Part shown: piece after piece, positions 51,579 through 59,227 of the stretch
How the letters are laid out: each line of letters begins with the position of its first letter
How positions within the stretch are numbered: the stretch's first letter is position 1
Assembly (NCBI RefSeq): GCF_017349075.1
Contig: NZ_JAFMOF010000005.1
Coordinates: forward strand, 558,001-622,000
Direction: 5' to 3'
DNA: 64,000 nucleotides
Origin: Streptomyces triculaminicus
GTDB lineage: Bacteria; Actinomycetota; Actinomycetes; Streptomycetales; Streptomycetaceae
Made by a program: the position numbers and the translations under genes
The notes under the pieces: generated by a model
The model's input: the letters and a program-made list of their open reading frames with translations, nothing else
The model's database searches: none
What the model was told of the DNA's origin: nothing

Positions 51579-53000
51579 ATGACTGGTACACCCTCCCCGC
51601 CGGCGGCGTGCGGGACCCCCGTCCCCGAAGCCGCCCCGGCGGACATCCCACCGTCGGGTCCGGCACTGGCACACGGCCTCAAGCAGCGCCACCTTTCGAT
51701 GATCGCCCTCGGTGGCGTCATCGGCGCCGGCCTCTTCGTCGGCTCCGGGGCGGGCATCGCCGCGGCCGGCCCGTCGATCGTGCTGGCCTATGCGGCCTCC
51801 GGGCTGCTGGTGATGCTCGTGATGCGCATGCTCGGCGAGATGTCGGCGGCCAACCCGGCCTCGGGCTCCTTCTCCGTGCACGCCGACCGGGCGATCGGCC
51901 CCTGGGCCGGCTTCACCTCCGGCTGGGTGTTCTGGACCCTGCTGTGCGTGGCCGTGGGCGCCGAGGGAATCGGCGCGGCGTCCATCATGACCGGCTGGTT
52001 CCCCGGCACCGACTCCTGGATGTGGGTCGGCCTATTCATGATCATATTCACCGTGTCCAACCTGGCCGCGGTGAGCAACTTCGGTGAATTCGAGTTCTGG
52101 TTCGCCACCCTCAAGGTCACCGCGATCGCGGTCTTCCTCATCCTGGGCATCCTCGCCGTCATGGGAATGCTGCCCGGCACCCACTCCCCGGGCGTCTCCA
52201 ACCTCACCGGCCAGGGCGGCTTCTTCCCGATGGGCGCCAACGGCCTGGTCGTCGGCCTGCTCGCCTCGGTCTTCGCCTACGGCGGCCTGGAGACGGTGAC
52301 CATCGCCGCGGCCGAGTCCGAGCACCCCCGCCAGGGCGTCGCCAAGGCCGTGCGCACCGCGATGTGGCGCATCGGGCTCTTCTACGTCGGCTCGCTGCTG
52401 GTCGTCGTCACCCTGATCCCGTGGAACGACCCGTCGGTGGTCAAGGGCCCGTACGTCGCCGTCCTGAACCACCTGGACATCCCCGGCGCCGGCCAGATCA
52501 TGAACGTCGTCGTGCTGATCGCGCTGCTGTCGGCGATGAACGCCAACATCTACGGCTCCTCGCGCATCGCCTTCTCCCTCGTCAGCCGTGGCCAGGGGCC
52601 CAAGGCGCTGGGCCGCGTCAGCGGCGGAGGCGTGCCGCGCTACGCGGTCGTCGCCTCGGCCGCCTTCGGCTACCTCGCGGTGCTGCTGAGCTACTGGTGG
52701 CCGGACACCATCTTCAAGTGGCTGCTCAACATGGTCGGCGCGGCCACCCTGGTGGTCTGGGGCTTCATCGCGGTCTCCCAGCTCTTGGGCCGGCGCCGCA
52801 TCGCCAAGGAGCAGCTCCTGGTCAAGATGTGGCTCTTCCCGTACCTGACCTGGCTGGCGCTGGCCGGCATCGTCGGCGTGCTGGCCCTGATGCTGCGCGA
52901 GGAGGAGACCCGCATCCAGCTGTACTTCACCGGCGGTCTCACGCTGGTGCTCGCGCTGACCGGATACGTCCGCCAGCGCGCGGCGGCGGCCCGCGCCTGA
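51579..53000 (+). CDS. Amino-acid permease, APC superfamily, paralog 3
   Basis: 473 aa from ATG 51579 (MTGTPSPPAACGTPVPEAAPADI). Front motif LKQRHLSMIALGGVIGAGLFVGSG, middle motif GEFEFWFATLKV, and the typical WWPDTIFKWLLNMVGAATLVVWG near the end. Its close likeness to paralog 2 suggests a tandem duplication. It has its own intergenic space and a strong terminator, so it can be expressed separately. Substrate unknown. Confidence 0.92.
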   Translation: MTGTPSPPAACGTPVPEAAPADIPPSGPALAHGLKQRHLSMIALGGVIGAGLFVGSGAGIAAAGPSIVLAYAASGLLVMLVMRMLGEMSAANPASGSFSVHADRAIGPWAGFTSGWVFWTLLCVAVGAEGIGAASIMTGWFPGTDSWMWVGLFMIIFTVSNLAAVSNFGEFEFWFATLKVTAIAVFLILGILAVMGMLPGTHSPGVSNLTGQGGFFPMGANGLVVGLLASVFAYGGLETVTIAAAESEHPRQGVAKAVRTAMWRIGLFYVGSLLVVVTLIPWNDPSVVKGPYVAVLNHLDIPGAGQIMNVVVLIALLSAMNANIYGSSRIAFSLVSRGQGPKALGRVSGGGVPRYAVVASAAFGYLAVLLSYWWPDTIFKWLLNMVGAATLVVWGFIAVSQLLGRRRIAKEQLLVKMWLFPYLTWLALAGIVGVLALMLREEETRIQLYFTGGLTLVLALTGYVRQRAAAARA

Positions 53001-53024
53001 CGCGCCCGCGGCACCCCACCCCTT

Positions 53025-53065
53025 GAGGCGGGGTAGGTCCTGATCTTCAGGACCTACCCCGCCTC
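53025..53065 (+). terminator. Very strong terminator after permease 3
   Basis: A perfect 19-base stem GAGGCGGGGTAGGTCCTGA (53025-53043) / TCAGGACCTACCCCGCCTC (53047-53065) with a 3-base loop, followed by CGTCTTT. The strongest hairpin in the window. Confidence 0.95.
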
Positions 53066-53128
53066 CGTCTTTGGTCCGAGTCCTGCCCCCATTACCCCTT
53101 CTTTCAAGTACTTACTGGTAGCGTCTAC

Positions 53129-53145
53129 CTGCAAGTTCATTGCAA
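53129..53145 (+). promoter_or_regulatory. Nur-like (nickel) box upstream of sodF
   Basis: CTGCAA-N5-TTGCAA lies 22 bases before the sodF start. It fits the TTGCAA-N5-TTGCAA type of Nur site described for Streptomyces coelicolor. There nickel-loaded Nur represses the iron superoxide dismutase gene and favours the nickel enzyme. Confidence 0.75.
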
Positions 53146-53166
53146 TAAGCAGTCGGAGGGCTCGGC

Positions 53167-53808
53167 ATGGCCATCTACACACTTCCTGAACTTCCCTATG
53201 ACTACTCGGCGCTGGCCCCGGTCATCAGCCCCGAGATCATCGAGCTGCACCACGACAAGCACCACGCCGCGTACGTCAAGGGCGCCAACGACACGCTCGA
53301 GCAGCTGGCCGAGGCCCGTGACAAGGACCAGTGGGGTGCCGTCAACGGCCTGGAGAAGAGCCTCGCGTTCCACCTCTCCGGCCACATCCTGCACAGCATC
53401 TACTGGCAGAACATGACCGGCGACGGCGGCGGCGAGCCGCTGGACAAGGACGGCGTGGGCGAGCTCGCCGACGCCCTCGCCGAGTCGTTCGGCTCGTTCG
53501 CCAAGTTCAAGGCCCAGCTGACCAAGGCCTCCGCCACCACCCAGGGCTCCGGCTGGGGCGTCCTGGCCTACGAACCGGTCAGCGGCCGTCTGATCGTCGA
53601 GCAGGTCTACGACCACCAGGGCAACGTCGGCCAGGGCTCGACCCCGATCCTGGTCTTCGACGCCTGGGAGCACGCCTTCTACCTGCAGTACAAGAACCAG
53701 AAGGTCGACTTCATCGAGGCCATGTGGCAGGTCGTCAACTGGCAGGACGTCGCCGCGCGCTACGCCGCCGCCAAGGCGAAGGGCAACAGCATCCTGCTGG
53801 CGCCGTGA
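53167..53808 (+). CDS. sodF: Superoxide dismutase, iron type
   Basis: Converts superoxide to hydrogen peroxide and oxygen in the cytoplasm; 213 aa, full length. Metal ligands lie in LHHDKHHAAYV, HLSGHILHSIYWQNM and VFDAWEHAFYLQY (His, His, Asp, His). GGAGGG lies about 6 bases before ATG 53167. Iron rather than manganese use is inferred from the Streptomyces sodF name and the Nur box, not from a diagnostic residue. Confidence 0.95.
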   Translation: MAIYTLPELPYDYSALAPVISPEIIELHHDKHHAAYVKGANDTLEQLAEARDKDQWGAVNGLEKSLAFHLSGHILHSIYWQNMTGDGGGEPLDKDGVGELADALAESFGSFAKFKAQLTKASATTQGSGWGVLAYEPVSGRLIVEQVYDHQGNVGQGSTPILVFDAWEHAFYLQYKNQKVDFIEAMWQVVNWQDVAARYAAAKAKGNSILLAP

Positions 53809-53889
53809 CCGTGACGCCTCGCGCGTGACGCACAGGCCGCCTGCCTCGTGATCGTCTTCTCACCCTTCACCCGGCAGGCGTAACGGCGG

Positions 53890-53923
53890 GGCCCCCGCGC
53901 GGTCCGATACCGCGCCGGGGGCC
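53890..53923. terminator. Hairpin between sodF and the convergent gene
   Basis: GGCCCCCGCGCGGT pairs with ACCGCGCCGGGGGCC with one bulged base and a 5-base loop. It lies about 80 bases after the sodF stop and just after the stop of the minus-strand gene ending at 53929. Confidence 0.65.
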
Positions 53924-53928
53924 TCGCC

Positions 53929-54555
53929 TCACCCATGGCCGAACGCCTCTCCGGTCACCGGGAACTCCCTGGCCAGCCCGGTCTCGTGCAGCCGGGCGAA
54001 CGGGGTGAACGGCACCCCCAGCTCCGACTTGCCCCGGTCGAAGTTCCACGCCTTGTGCACCGCGAAGCGGTAGTCGACGACCGTCGCGCCGTCCGCGGCC
54101 ACCCGGACCGTGCCGGTCAGGCGGAACTCCACACAGCGCAGGGCCAGCCACCAGTCGGGGCTCACCCGCCGGGTGATCAGCACGTCGCGCCAGCCGCTGT
54201 CGGCGGGGTACGCGGCGGCGGCCCGGGTGCCGGCACGCCACCGCGCCAGGGCCTCCGCCCGCCACCGTTCCAGCTGCGCCTCGGCCGCGTGCCGCACGGC
54301 GGGCAGCGCCAGCAGCGCCTCGGCGTCCACCCGGTAGGGGGAACCCGTACCGCGCAGATAGTGCCGCAGCGCACCGGAGGCGGAGCGCAGCCCGAGCAGC
54401 GCCCACACGCCCCGCAGGGCGTGGCAGCCGGCCAGCGTCAGCAGGTCGTACGGGCGTACGGGCAGCTCCGCGTGGCCGGCGTTGCCGCTGGGCGGCTCGG
54501 CCTCGGCCCAGCCGCCGTCACGGCCGAGCGGCCGGGAGAGGTCGACCTGGTCCAT
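53929..54555 (-). CDS. Conserved hypothetical protein
   Basis: A 208-aa soluble protein. The first 75 residues are helical and Leu/Ala-rich (YDLLTLAGCHALRGVWALLGL). The second half is beta-rich (DVLITRRVSPDWWLALRCVEFRLTGTVRV, VVDYRFAVHKAWNFDRGK). No enzyme motif is recognised. ATG 54555 has no clear ribosome site. It is probably expressed alone. Confidence 0.68.
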   Translation of the reverse strand: MDQVDLSRPLGRDGGWAEAEPPSGNAGHAELPVRPYDLLTLAGCHALRGVWALLGLRSASGALRHYLRGTGSPYRVDAEALLALPAVRHAAEAQLERWRAEALARWRAGTRAAAAYPADSGWRDVLITRRVSPDWWLALRCVEFRLTGTVRVAADGATVVDYRFAVHKAWNFDRGKSELGVPFTPFARLHETGLAREFPVTGEAFGHG

Positions 54556-54615
54556 ACCGGGACATTAAGGGACCATCCCCTCGGGCGCCCGCCGAACGGG
54601 AAACCGCAACGCCGT

Positions 54616-54698
54616 CAGTGAAGATCGGCCACGTTCTTCGACCGCCGTAGTCGAAGATCGGCCACGCCCTCCACCCGCCTCAGTCGAAAATCGGCCCC
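54616..54698. repeat. Three imperfect direct repeats after the nitroreductase stop
   Basis: GTGAAGATCGGCCACG (54618-54633), TCGAAGATCGGCCACG (54651-54666) and TCGAAAATCGGCCCC (54684-54698). The third contains the final codons of the nitroreductase gene, so the others are copies of the gene end displaced downstream. The arrangement resembles that at the eccD stop. Confidence 0.8.
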
Positions 54699-55312
54699 TT
54701 CGTCCGGGTGCGCTTGATCTCGTAGAAGCCCGGCGTGGAGGCGACCAGCAGGGTGCCGTCCCACAGGCGGGCCGCCGCGTCGCCCTTGGGGGCGGGGGTG
54801 ACCACCGGGCCGAAGAAGGCGACCTCGTCGCCGTCCGGGCCGGGCACGGCGATGACCGGGGTGCCGACGTCCTGGCCGACCTTGTCGATGCCCTCCTTGT
54901 GGGAGACCCGCAGGTCGGCGTCGTAGGCGTCGGTCTCGGCGGCGTCCGCGAGGCGGGCCGGGAGGCCGGCCTCCTCCAGCGCCGCGACCAGCGTCTCGCG
55001 GCTCTGCGGCAGGCCCTGGAGGTGGAAGCGGTTGCCGAGGGCGGTGTAGAGGCGGCCCAGCACCTCGTCGCCGAACTCCTTCGCGGCCGCCACGCACACC
55101 CGCACCGAGCGCCAGGCGTCGCCCAGGAACGCGCGGTACTCCTCGGGCAGCTCGTCGATCTTGTCCTCGTTGAGCACCGCCAGGCTCATGACGTGCCAGC
55201 GCACGTCGACCGGGCGCACCTTCTCCACCTCGAGCATCCAGCGCGAGGTCATCCAGGCCCAGGGGCAGGCGGGGTCGAACCAGAAGTCGGCGGTCACTCT
55301 CTCCGCGGTCAC
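54680..55312 (-). CDS. DsbA-fold mycothiol-dependent nitroreductase (Rv2466c-like)
   Basis: A 210-aa thioredoxin-fold oxidoreductase. GTG 55312 was chosen because GAGGAG lies 6 bases upstream. The front TADFWFDPACPWAWMTSRWM carries the CPWAW active site. DVRWHVMSLAVLNE follows, and later GTPVIAVPGPDG gives the cis-Pro loop. Rv2466c-type enzymes use mycothiol and activate nitro compounds under oxidative stress. Probably monocistronic. Confidence 0.9.
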   Translation of the reverse strand: MTAERVTADFWFDPACPWAWMTSRWMLEVEKVRPVDVRWHVMSLAVLNEDKIDELPEEYRAFLGDAWRSVRVCVAAAKEFGDEVLGRLYTALGNRFHLQGLPQSRETLVAALEEAGLPARLADAAETDAYDADLRVSHKEGIDKVGQDVGTPVIAVPGPDGDEVAFFGPVVTPAPKGDAAARLWDGTLLVASTPGFYEIKRTRTKGPIFD

Positions 55313-55439
55313 GCGAATCTCCTCTGACGGGTCCTGAACGGACTGAACGGTCAGCGATTCAACAAGCACACCCCGTGCCATGATTCCTGGTGTTCGATAT
55401 ACGTGACGAAGTCGAGCCGACGAACGAGGGAGCCGCGAC

Positions 55440-58040
55440 GTGCCCGGTGAGAACCTGACCCGCGAGGAGGCCCGCGAGCGGGCCAGGCTGCTGACCGTGG
55501 ACGCCTACGACGTGGCCCTCGATCTGCGGTCCGCGCCGGGCCCGGGCCCCGAGCCGCGCACCTTCCGGTCGGTGACCACGATCCGCTTCCGCTGCGCCGA
55601 GCCGGGCGCGGCCACCTTCGCCGACCTGCTGGCGCCCGCCGTCACCTCGGTCGTGCTCAACGGCCGCGAGCTCGACGCGAAGGCCGTCTTCGACGGCTCG
55701 CGGATCGCCCTGGACGGCCTCGCCGCCGAGAACGTCCTCGTCGTCGACGCCGAGTGCGCCTACAGCCGCACCGGCGAGGGCATGCACCGCTTCGTCGACC
55801 CCGAGGACGGCGAGGTCTACCTCTACACCCAGTACGAGCCCGCCGACGCCCGCCGCGTCTTCGCGAACTTCGAGCAGCCCGACCTCAAGGCGCCCTTCAC
55901 CTTCTCGGTGACCGCGCCCGCCGACTGGACGGTGCTCAGCAACGGCGAGCAGGACGGCGAGCCCGAGAAGGCCGACGTCTCCTCGGCCACCTGGCGCTTC
56001 GTGCCCACCCGGCCGATCTCCACCTACATCACGGCCGTCGTGGCCGGCCCGTACCACGTCGTCCGCGACCACTACAGCCGCACCCTCGAGGACGGGACCG
56101 TCCTCGACGTCCCGCTGGGCGCGCTGTGCCGCAAGGGCCTGGCCCGGCACTTCGACGCCGACGACATCTTCACCGTCACCAAGCAGGGTCTGGACTTCTT
56201 CCACGACCACTTCGACTACCCCTACCCCTTCGGCAAGTACGACCAGGCGTTCGTGCCGGAGTACAACATCGGGGCGATGGAGAACCCGGGCTGTGTGACC
56301 TTCCGGGAGGAGTTCGTCTTCCGCGGCAAGGTGACGCGGTCGTCCTACGAGCGCCGGGCCAACGTCATCCTGCACGAGATGGCCCACATGTGGTTCGGCG
56401 ACCTGGTGACCATGCAGTGGTGGGACGACCTGTGGCTCAAGGAGTCCTTCGCCGACTTCATGGGCTCCTTCTCGCAGGTGGAGGCGACGCGCTTCGACAA
56501 CGCCTGGATCACCTTCGCCAACAACCGCAAGGCCTGGGCCTACCGCGCCGACCAGCTGCCCTCCACCCACCCCGTCACGGCGGACATCCACGACCTGGAG
56601 GACGCCAAGCTCAACTTCGACGGCATCACCTACGCCAAGGGCGCCTCGGTGCTCAAGCAGCTCGTCGCCTACGTGGGCCGCGACGCCTTCCTCGAGGGCG
56701 CCCGCCGCTACTTCAAGCGCCACGCCTACGGCAACACCCGCCTCGCCGACCTGCTCGAGGTGCTGGAGGAGACCTCGGGCCGGGACATGGCCGCCTGGTC
56801 CCGCTCCTGGCTGCAGACGGCCGGGGTCAACTCCCTCACCCCCCTGGCGACCTACGACGCGGCCGACCGGATCACCGAGCTGGCCGTCCTCCAGGAGGCG
56901 CCCGAGGCGCATCCCGAGCTGCGCCCGCACCGCGTGGCCGTGGGCCTCTACCGCAGGCGCGAGGCCGGCGGCGCGCTCGAGCGCTACGCCCGCGCCGAGG
57001 TCGACGTCGCCGGGCCCCGCACGGTGGTCGCGGAGCTGGCCGGGGCGGAGCGTCCCGAGCTGATCCTGGTCAACGACGACGACCTCACCTACTGCAAGAT
57101 CCGCTTCGACGAGGGCTCGCTGGACACCCTGCGCGAGCACCTGGGCGACCTGACCGACCCGCTGGCCCGCGCCCTGTGCTGGTCCGCCCTGTGGAACCTC
57201 ACCCGCGACGGCCTGCTGCCCGCCCGCGACTACCTCGGCCTCGTGCGGCGCTTCGCGGGCGCGGAGACCGACATCGGCGTGCTCCAGATGGTGCAGGCCT
57301 GGGCCACCAGCGCGCTCACGTACTACGCGGCCCCCGCCTCGCGCGAGCCCGCCGGCCGGGAGCTGGCCGGCAGCGCGCTGAGCGAGCTGCGGCAGGCCGA
57401 GCCGGGCAGCGGCCACCAGCTGGCCTGGGCCCGCTTCTTCGCCCAGCTCGCCGCCACGGAGGCCGACCTGCAGCTGCTCGGCGGCCTGCTGGACGGCACC
57501 GCCCGGATCGACGGCCTGGACGTCGACCAGGAGCTGCGCTGGGCGTTCCTGGGCACGCTCGCCGCCCGCGGCACGGCCGACGAGGCGGCGATCGCGGCCG
57601 AGCTGGCCCGCGACAACACCGCCTCCGGCCGGCGGCACCAGGTGCGCTGCCTGGCGGCCCGCCCGGACGCCGAGGTCAAGGCCGCGGCGTGGGCGGAGGT
57701 CGTGGAGTCCGACACGCTCTCCAACGCCCTGGTCGAGGCCACCATCACCGGCTGGGCCCGGCCGGACCGGCGGGATCTGCTGGCGCCGTACGCGGAGCGC
57801 TACTTCGAGGCGATCGAGCGGGTGTGGCGGGAGCGGTCCATCGAGATCGCGATGGCGATCGTCCGCGGCCTCTTCCCGGCGCTGCAGGACGACGTGAGCA
57901 CGCTCAAGGCAGCCGACGCCTGGCTCGCCGGGCACGAGGACGCCGCCCCCGCCCTGCGGCGGCTGGTGGCCGAGGCCCGGGACGACCTGGCGCGGGCGCT
58001 GCGGGCCCAGGAGTGCGACGCGGGGGCCGCCGCCCGGTAG
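55440..58040 (+). CDS. pepN: Aminopeptidase N (M1 family)
   Basis: Zinc aminopeptidase of 866 aa, full length for the actinobacterial form. The exopeptidase motif is GAMEN (IGAMENPGCVTF). The zinc site is HEMAHMWFGD with the third ligand Glu in LWLKESFADF. The C-terminal ERAP1-like helical domain follows from about residue 520. No signal peptide, so it is cytoplasmic and trims peptides from protein turnover. The GTG 55440 start has GAGGGAG upstream. Divergent from the nitroreductase gene. Confidence 0.97.
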   Translation: MPGENLTREEARERARLLTVDAYDVALDLRSAPGPGPEPRTFRSVTTIRFRCAEPGAATFADLLAPAVTSVVLNGRELDAKAVFDGSRIALDGLAAENVLVVDAECAYSRTGEGMHRFVDPEDGEVYLYTQYEPADARRVFANFEQPDLKAPFTFSVTAPADWTVLSNGEQDGEPEKADVSSATWRFVPTRPISTYITAVVAGPYHVVRDHYSRTLEDGTVLDVPLGALCRKGLARHFDADDIFTVTKQGLDFFHDHFDYPYPFGKYDQAFVPEYNIGAMENPGCVTFREEFVFRGKVTRSSYERRANVILHEMAHMWFGDLVTMQWWDDLWLKESFADFMGSFSQVEATRFDNAWITFANNRKAWAYRADQLPSTHPVTADIHDLEDAKLNFDGITYAKGASVLKQLVAYVGRDAFLEGARRYFKRHAYGNTRLADLLEVLEETSGRDMAAWSRSWLQTAGVNSLTPLATYDAADRITELAVLQEAPEAHPELRPHRVAVGLYRRREAGGALERYARAEVDVAGPRTVVAELAGAERPELILVNDDDLTYCKIRFDEGSLDTLREHLGDLTDPLARALCWSALWNLTRDGLLPARDYLGLVRRFAGAETDIGVLQMVQAWATSALTYYAAPASREPAGRELAGSALSELRQAEPGSGHQLAWARFFAQLAATEADLQLLGGLLDGTARIDGLDVDQELRWAFLGTLAARGTADEAAIAAELARDNTASGRRHQVRCLAARPDAEVKAAAWAEVVESDTLSNALVEATITGWARPDRRDLLAPYAERYFEAIERVWRERSIEIAMAIVRGLFPALQDDVSTLKAADAWLAGHEDAAPALRRLVAEARDDLARALRAQECDAGAAAR

Positions 58041-58161
58041 GCCCGGCCACGTGCCTTCACCGAACCTTCAAACCCCTTACAAGACGGCGGGGTTGTCCGG
58101 AAATCCCGACGGGTACGTAACAGCGGTTAGCGGGTGGGGCGGGAGCGGGAATGGCCGGGGC

Positions 58162-59208
58162 ATGAACCCCGACACCCCCCTCTCGCCACGCCCCCTGTAC
58201 CACCTCTCCGACGTCCGGCACCGTGTCATGACCGCCCGTCAGCTGCGGGAGCACGGCGTGACGGGTGCCGAGGCGGGTGAGCGCTGCCGCTCCGCCGGCC
58301 CCTGGCGGCGGCTGCTGCCGGGGGTCTACCTCCTCCACACCGGGCCGGCCACCGGCGAGGAGCGGCTGCACGCCGCCCTGATGTACACCCTTCCGCGGGC
58401 CCAGGTCCCGCGTCAGCCGGGCCCGGGCGCCACGCGGGAGCCGGACCCCGGCCCGTACGGCCACGCGATGATCACCGGCGCGGCGGCGCTGGCCCTGCAC
58501 CGCTTCACGGCCGTGCCCTCGCTGCTGTCCCTGGAGCGCATCGACGTGCTGGTGCCGCGCACCCGGCGGCTGCGGTCGACCGGCTTCGCGCGGATCGTAC
58601 GGGCGCACACCCTGCCCCGGCCGGCGCTGCTCACCGGCGTGCCGGTGGCGCCGGCCGCCCGCGCGGTGGCCGACGCGGTGACGCATATGACGGACGCCGG
58701 CGAGGTGCGGCGGCTGCTGACGGAGGCCGTGCGCGGCGGGCACTGCGAGGCGTCCGAGCTGGTGCGGGAGCTGGCCCGGGCCCGGCTGCTGGGCCGGCCG
58801 CGGGTGACCGAGACGGTCGACGCGCTGCTCGCCGAGAGCCGCTCGGCCGCGGAGGGCAGGCTGTACGACATGGTGCGCGAGCAGGCCCTGCCCGCCCCGC
58901 TGTGGAACGTCGACCTGCGGCTGCCGGGCGGGCCGAGCCTGGGCTGCGTGGACGCGTTCTGGCCCGACCACGCCGTGGCGCTCGAGCTGGACACCCGGGC
59001 CGCGCACGACGGGAGCGACGCGCTGTGGTCCGAACAGTCGTGCCGGCACGAGCACTTGGAGCGCCTGGGGATCACGGTCGTGCGGGTGACGCCGGGGGGA
59101 CTGCGGGGCCGGTACGCGCTCGAGGAGCAGGCCGCGGTCGTCCGTACCGCCCTGGTGGCGTCGGCCGACCGCGAGCCCGCCGCGTATCTCCTCGTGCTGC
59201 CCCGGTGA
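58162..59208 (+). CDS. AbiEi-like winged-helix protein with DUF559-like nuclease fold
   Basis: A 348-aa protein from ATG 58162. The N-terminal 60 residues form a winged helix of the AbiEi-antitoxin type (LYHLSDVRHRVMTARQLREHGVTG). A middle helical domain follows. The C-terminal 100 residues look like DUF559/Vsr-type endonuclease fold: LWNVDLRLPGGPSLGCVDAFWPDHAVALELD, then HLERLGITVVRVTPGGLR. Such proteins are common in actinobacteria; no partner AbiEii toxin gene is adjacent. Function unknown. Confidence 0.8.
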   Translation: MNPDTPLSPRPLYHLSDVRHRVMTARQLREHGVTGAEAGERCRSAGPWRRLLPGVYLLHTGPATGEERLHAALMYTLPRAQVPRQPGPGATREPDPGPYGHAMITGAAALALHRFTAVPSLLSLERIDVLVPRTRRLRSTGFARIVRAHTLPRPALLTGVPVAPAARAVADAVTHMTDAGEVRRLLTEAVRGGHCEASELVRELARARLLGRPRVTETVDALLAESRSAAEGRLYDMVREQALPAPLWNVDLRLPGGPSLGCVDAFWPDHAVALELDTRAAHDGSDALWSEQSCRHEHLERLGITVVRVTPGGLRGRYALEEQAAVVRTALVASADREPAAYLLVLPR

Positions 59209-59227
59209 GGGGCGGCCCGCCGGGCCG

